From NCBI GenBank assembly GCA_020439745.1, contig JAGQSC010000035.1, forward strand, positions 110,724 to 174,723: 64,000 bases of DNA. The letters run 5' to 3'. Under the pieces are notes generated by a model. That model did not search any database and was not told the DNA's origin. It worked only from the letters and a program-made list of their open reading frames with translations. The stretch comes from Acidobacteriota bacterium. Its GTDB lineage: Bacteria > Acidobacteriota > Holophagae > Acanthopleuribacterales > Acanthopleuribacteraceae. The position numbers and the translations under genes were made by a program. Below are positions 59,956 to 64,000 of the stretch, one piece after another (position 1 is the first letter of the stretch; each line of letters begins with the position of its first letter).

Positions 59956-62900
59956 CTACTGCTTGTTCAGTTCAGGCAAACGCAGGTAAAGGGACAATGC
60001 GTGCCGAATGCCTTGGTCCAGGGTGGCATCGTCTACGACAAAACTACCCGGGCTGTTGTTGGTCATGAAGTTGTAATAGTCGGTGGCCACAGTTGGCGCC
60101 TCTGTGCCGTGGGATGTGAGATCGATGAAGAAATCGTTGATCTCGTTGGCCGCTGCGGCACCCGATGTGTTGGTGATGTAGGGATCAAGGAAGCGCATCA
60201 TATCGACAGCAGTGGTGTTGCGACTGCCACGCGCTGAGGTCAGCATGTGAATAAAGTTCCAACGTTCGAGCAACGAGTTGGTGTTCACCCAGAACGTGCC
60301 AGCTTCTTCGAATCCAGTTGGGAAGGGGTAGTCAAACAGGTTCATGCCCATGTCGTAGACATATTGCGCCAGCGTTTGTGTTTGTGGGAAGGCCTCGACT
60401 GCTCTCGTTGCAGCGGCCACAAACTCAAGAGGCGTCCGCGTTTTGTTGCCACGATACGACAAATCGGTACGGAATCGGGCGTGGTTGAGAATGGCGCGCA
60501 GCGTCTGTTCAATGTCGCCACTATTGGCCTGGAAGGCAGCACTTGCAGCCGCCACCACGTCAGCCGGAGGATTGTCGTCTACCAGCAGTTGACATAGCTT
60601 CCAAGAGATGAAATCGGCGCAATTCGCAGACGAGACCAGGTAATCAATGATATCCATGCCATCGGACATGCCGCCACCTGCGGGTATGACTAATCCGAGT
60701 GTGGGGAGGTTCTTCGCACCAAAATCATGCAACCCTGGATGAAAGTAAAACTCGCCTGTGTCTCGGTTCACATTCCAGCCAGAGAAGGCTCGGGAAGCTT
60801 CTTCAATATCAATTTGCGCATATCCATTGTTCACACCCAAGGCATGTAACTCGAAGATTTCCCGCGCATAGTTCTCGTTGGGAGCACCTACTATGTTGTC
60901 GATGCTATCCAAGTAGATAGTCATGGGCGTATTCATGGCCGAAGCTCGCAACAGATCGGCGAAGTTACCTAAGGCCAGATTGCGGAAGCGTTTGTTTTCT
61001 GCCCATTCCTCGCGCAGTTCTTCCACCTTGGAGACTTGCGTGTTGAAGTGGTTTTCCCAGAATTGAGTCATCACTTCAAGCAACTGTCTCTCGGATTGAA
61101 TCATGCGGAACATAGCCGCATAGACCAAGTCCCCACCGTAGTGGTCAGGGATAAAAATGCCGGAATTCAGGTATGACTCCATGGCGCTGTCGTCGATGGC
61201 GTTGGGATTCAACTGCCAGTCGATCCAGTTGTTCACACCCATACCCAACAAGGTATTCATGCTGCTGACATTGGGACCAAACGTCAAACGGTTCAAGATG
61301 TGGTGTGCCTCATCCAGTGCGGCTTGGCTGGTGCCCCCTGGCGGGAACACGACAGGTGTGGGTGCCGGTAATGCCGTGGGATTGGGACTGAGCGTGAGGT
61401 TCTGTGTGCGGTTGGTGTTACATTCACCGGCACTCAGGTCGTCACTGTAGATAGCGGCCACGTGAATCGTGCCATGAAATTGCTCATCGTCATCGTTCAC
61501 ATAGGCATCTCGTTTTCGGTATACCGAACCCACCGTAATCATGGCGCCATTGGGCCACTGCGCGATGTTGTAGGAGCGTGCTTGAGAGGCAGCAAGCGAA
61601 CCGTTGACGAAAATGCTCATTGTGGATGGCGTGTAGGTGGCTACCACATGAACTCGCTGGTTAGCGTATGTGTCTAAGAAATTATTGATTTCCAGTTCGT
61701 TGCTGCTATCGCCGTTAATGCGGAACCGCAGGTTATCGTTGGTGACGCTAAGTTCAGCCAATCGATCTCCACGATAGCCGTTCAAGCTGACAATGTAACG
61801 CCGCGTCCAATTGGTAGGTACCGCGCCTTCCCAGGTGAAGTCGGCTTCCAGGGAGAACGCTTGAGACTGCTTGATGGCTTGCACCGCATGCACGCCACCT
61901 TGTTGTGCGGTCAACCCCGAACCAATCAAGAATGTGGCACCTGCTGGTGAACGTTCCACCACTCGAGGGTCCGGCCAGAATCCGCGATCGTTGCCGCTAG
62001 TATCGTCTAGAAAGGCACCGGATTGGAATAGGAACTCTGCTTCCATCTCCGCCGCGACGCGGCCGCCCGTCTTGGGCGCTTTACGTTTGGCGATGGGATG
62101 GAAATGGTTGGGTCCATATTGGAAGGCAGAGTTGGGGATCTGTGTGATCGATCCACCCTCAAATTGCCATTCCACCTCTTTTCGAGGTGCGTCCCAGGTG
62201 CTCGATTGTGTAATTCGGTAGTGGTGCCGGCCCACAGGTAAATAAAGTGTGCCCCGGTCATCCCACTGTCGTGCACCCAGTTCCGAGATACCACATACGA
62301 ACTCGCCGTTGATGTAGAGTCCACCACCACTGTCACTATAAAACGTATATTCGCCGGCCTGGGTGATGTTCAGCATGCCTTCCACGTGCATGATCACGTG
62401 ATCCGTCAACCAGGTACTGCCCAGAAAATATTCGTCGTCGTTAGGGAGGTTGATTTGTGTCCCTGGTACCACCACACGGGCAAACGGTGACATGCCGTCG
62501 ATGCTGGGCGTGGGTCCGTTCCAGAATTCCTTTGAATACAGGTTGGCGACCAAACCGGAACCGGATACCGTCTCCGCGTCGCGGTAGATGTGGTAGGGGA
62601 TGATCTTGCTTCGGCCCGAGCCATCGCTGATGGTGAAGTTAAACGTATTGAGTCCAGGGACCAAAGGAAAACTCTGTTGCAGCCGACCTTCGGTCAAAAC
62701 CTGTTCACTTCCCATGTAGTCCAGATGCACATCGGAATCGGGTCCCATCACAAAGGCGTCTATGTTTAATGAGCTGGACGTGACGCGAGTGCCACTGGGT
62801 GGAATGGGTAAGAACTCCAACTCGGTCACTGCCCATGTTGGGATCGCTTCCGTATCGTGGTAGAGGTAGCGCTGATCCACGATTTCACCCACAGGACTGA

Positions 62901-63534
62901 TGATGGACCCGTTGCTGGACCATTCAAATGCGATCGTACCCCATCGCTCCACCTTGTAATACTCAATACGGATGGGATGCAGTCCATAGGTCATGGTTGC
63001 GGTGTAGGTGGTGTCGTACGGCCAGGCGTTGTAATTAAGGACCTGCACGTTGTCCAGGAAAAGGCGAACGCCTTCGCGGCCAACAAAGTGAAGCGTGTAC
63101 TCCGCCGTCTCGGGTACGAACAGATAACCATCCCACTGAGTGGCGAAATTAGTCAGGAAAAGTGAGTCCAAGAATCCATCCCAGGTTGAATCCAATTCAA
63201 CAATCCCTTCCGTAGCGCGTACCACTGCGGGATCGAAGGGAATGGGAAACGACGGAAAGGACAGAGACGCACCCGTTCCGTCTTCATAACCGTAGTACTT
63301 ACCCAACAGGCCGTGGTTCAGATTGCCCACACAGGCCATGGGTTCAAAAAAATCGAGAATCGAGACCCGACCATCGTTATCCAAATCGGCTGCGACGTTG
63401 TTGGTCGCCCACACCGACATGCGATAGCCTAAGTCGCCATTCACTTGCCCGGGCTGTCCGTCAATTTCATAAAAACCGCAGGGCAATTGCGCAAACGCGA
63501 CAAGGGTTCCCAGAAGCCACCAAAATCGTTTCAT
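59956..63534 (-). CDS. DUF1800 protein with PA14 and LamG-like domains
   Basis: 1192 residues. Signal peptide 1-16. A dockerin-like calcium loop DLDNDGRVSILDFF lies at about 50-63. Two PA14 domains follow (about 75-230 and 330-470; GYLFVPETAEYTLHFVGREGVRLFLDN and TQAGEYTFYSDSGGGLYINGE), then a LamG/concanavalin-like domain (about 560-740). DUF1800 occupies about 770-1180, with LNRLTFGPN, EVMTQFWENHFNTQ, NENYAREIFELHALG and a conserved FSGWNVNRDTGEFYFHPGLHD. PA14 and LamG bind carbohydrate, so the protein may act on a polysaccharide with its DUF1501 partner. Length is well above the usual 500. The ATG has AAGGAG upstream. Confidence 0.9.
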   Translation of the reverse strand: MKRFWWLLGTLVAFAQLPCGFYEIDGQPGQVNGDLGYRMSVWATNNVAADLDNDGRVSILDFFEPMACVGNLNHGLLGKYYGYEDGTGASLSFPSFPIPFDPAVVRATEGIVELDSTWDGFLDSLFLTNFATQWDGYLFVPETAEYTLHFVGREGVRLFLDNVQVLNYNAWPYDTTYTATMTYGLHPIRIEYYKVERWGTIAFEWSSNGSIISPVGEIVDQRYLYHDTEAIPTWAVTELEFLPIPPSGTRVTSSSLNIDAFVMGPDSDVHLDYMGSEQVLTEGRLQQSFPLVPGLNTFNFTISDGSGRSKIIPYHIYRDAETVSGSGLVANLYSKEFWNGPTPSIDGMSPFARVVVPGTQINLPNDDEYFLGSTWLTDHVIMHVEGMLNITQAGEYTFYSDSGGGLYINGEFVCGISELGARQWDDRGTLYLPVGRHHYRITQSSTWDAPRKEVEWQFEGGSITQIPNSAFQYGPNHFHPIAKRKAPKTGGRVAAEMEAEFLFQSGAFLDDTSGNDRGFWPDPRVVERSPAGATFLIGSGLTAQQGGVHAVQAIKQSQAFSLEADFTWEGAVPTNWTRRYIVSLNGYRGDRLAELSVTNDNLRFRINGDSSNELEINNFLDTYANQRVHVVATYTPSTMSIFVNGSLAASQARSYNIAQWPNGAMITVGSVYRKRDAYVNDDDEQFHGTIHVAAIYSDDLSAGECNTNRTQNLTLSPNPTALPAPTPVVFPPGGTSQAALDEAHHILNRLTFGPNVSSMNTLLGMGVNNWIDWQLNPNAIDDSAMESYLNSGIFIPDHYGGDLVYAAMFRMIQSERQLLEVMTQFWENHFNTQVSKVEELREEWAENKRFRNLALGNFADLLRASAMNTPMTIYLDSIDNIVGAPNENYAREIFELHALGVNNGYAQIDIEEASRAFSGWNVNRDTGEFYFHPGLHDFGAKNLPTLGLVIPAGGGMSDGMDIIDYLVSSANCADFISWKLCQLLVDDNPPADVVAAASAAFQANSGDIEQTLRAILNHARFRTDLSYRGNKTRTPLEFVAAATRAVEAFPQTQTLAQYVYDMGMNLFDYPFPTGFEEAGTFWVNTNSLLERWNFIHMLTSARGSRNTTAVDMMRFLDPYITNTSGAAAANEINDFFIDLTSHGTEAPTVATDYYNFMTNNSPGSFVVDDATLDQGIRHALSLYLRLPELNKQ

Positions 63535-63767
63535 GGAATCTACTCCTTTAAAAGGTGAGAAATACCGTCAATGCAATCGATGAATCAACGCCAATATAGA
63601 ATCTTGGCAATGTGGATCGAGTGACTCCTGCTACGACCATAGTCTGGTTTGCATTTTTAAGCCGTGATCCCCATCACATTAAGGTCGCAACACCCCGTGA
63701 CCGCGGAGTTGCACTCCTCCTCCCCTAAGCCGAAAAAACAAAACCAATTCCTGAGAACATCCCCGGT
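63535..63767. other. Gene-free region upstream of the DUF1800 gene
   Basis: No supported gene. The part near the gene holds its minus-strand SD and should hold its promoter, but I could not assign -35 and -10 hexamers with confidence. Confidence 0.45.
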
Positions 63768-64000
63768 ACGCGTGTGAATGCCCCTCTTTGGCGGAGTGGC
63801 TGGTAAAACCAGACGGGTGTCTTATTCCCCTCCTGCGGAGGAGCGGCTGGTAAAACCAGACGGGTGTCTTATTCCCCTCTCGCGGAGGGGTGGATGGCGA
63901 AGCCAGACGGGTGTCTTATTCCCCTCTCGCGGAGGGGTGGATGGCGAAGCCAGACGGGTGTCTTATTCCCCTCTCGCGGAGGGGTGGCTGGCGAAGCCAG
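63768..64000 (+). repeat. Tandem 47-bp repeat array continuing past the window
   Basis: ACGGGTGTC recurs at 63813, 63860, 63907 and 63954, exactly 47 bp apart; a diverged unit of about 45 bp starts at 63768. Each unit has two inverted pairs: CCCCTC/GAGGGG around TCGCG, and CTGGC/GCCAG around GAA (CTGGT/ACCAG in the first two units, where both arms have changed together). The array runs off the right edge. Confidence 0.9.

Noticed and set aside
63768..64000. CRISPR array
   Set aside because: Units repeat over their whole 47 bp with no unique spacers, and there are no cas genes.

Overview
The window is chromosomal DNA of moderate G+C from a diderm, probably heterotrophic bacterium. Gene content points to Acidobacteriota: an Oar-type TonB-dependent receptor with a carboxypeptidase-regulatory-like N-terminus, secreted PKD/repeat proteins, a DUF1501/DUF1800 pair, a Ser/Thr kinase with a TPR tail, prolyl-oligopeptidase-like and M1/M14 peptidases, and a mevalonate-pathway HMG-CoA reductase. 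That placement is inference; no rRNA or other marker gene is present. TTG and GTG starts preceded by good Shine-Dalgarno (SD) sequences are frequent. There is no phage, transposon or CRISPR array.

Layout. 1-3067 (minus): a coupled group of methionine sulfoxide reductase, an exported DJ-1-like protein, a small unknown and HMG-CoA reductase that runs off the left edge. 3175-9883: an ankyrin protein, ArsC-like protein (minus), then an M14 peptidase, HAD phosphatase, PhoD-like phosphatase and GT-C-like membrane protein in tandem. 9998-17222: an S9 peptidase fused to an FGE/SUMF1-like domain, an ankyrin-CAP fusion, and a large secreted PKD protein with four C-terminal beta modules. 17226-25794 (minus): redox and sulfur genes including an AhpD-like protein, DUF255 thioredoxin-like protein, GNAT-nitrilase fusion, DUF4846, Rieske protein, lipoprotein-like propeller, and a cystathionine synthase/lyase pair. 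26065-29163: the TonB receptor, followed by a clear terminator, a sigma70-type promoter and two serine tRNAs.

30062-37527: an FMN reductase and class V aminotransferase, a desaturase with a coupled 41-residue membrane microprotein, and a minus-strand operon that links a viroplasmin-RNase H, CYTH protein, tRNA-binding protein, unknown protein, DnaC-like loader and MFS transporter. 37692-39852: proline dehydrogenase, PilZ protein and a thioredoxin-like protein.

The best understood block is 39860-49696: two abutting 18-bp Pho-box-like sites, then a porin, pstS, pstC, pstA, pstB, phoU, phoB and phoR. It encodes phosphate entry across the outer membrane, high-affinity uptake across the inner membrane, and the two-component system that would read the boxes. 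PstC and PstA both carry large extra periplasmic domains. An M1 aminopeptidase with a HEAT-like tail follows.

52340-64000: a small membrane protein, a 50-residue orphan ORF, a DTW-domain tRNA modification enzyme, a MATE exporter preceded by a 26-codon leader ORF and a run of hairpins, a DUF1579 protein, the kinase-TPR protein, and the secreted DUF1501/DUF1800 pair. The window ends inside a tandem 47-bp repeat with two hairpins per unit.

The strongest candidates for something new are the leader/hairpin region before the MATE gene, the S9-FGE and ankyrin-CAP fusions, the four-module secreted protein, the nucleic-acid operon, the orphan terminator at 29981-30007, and the terminal repeat.
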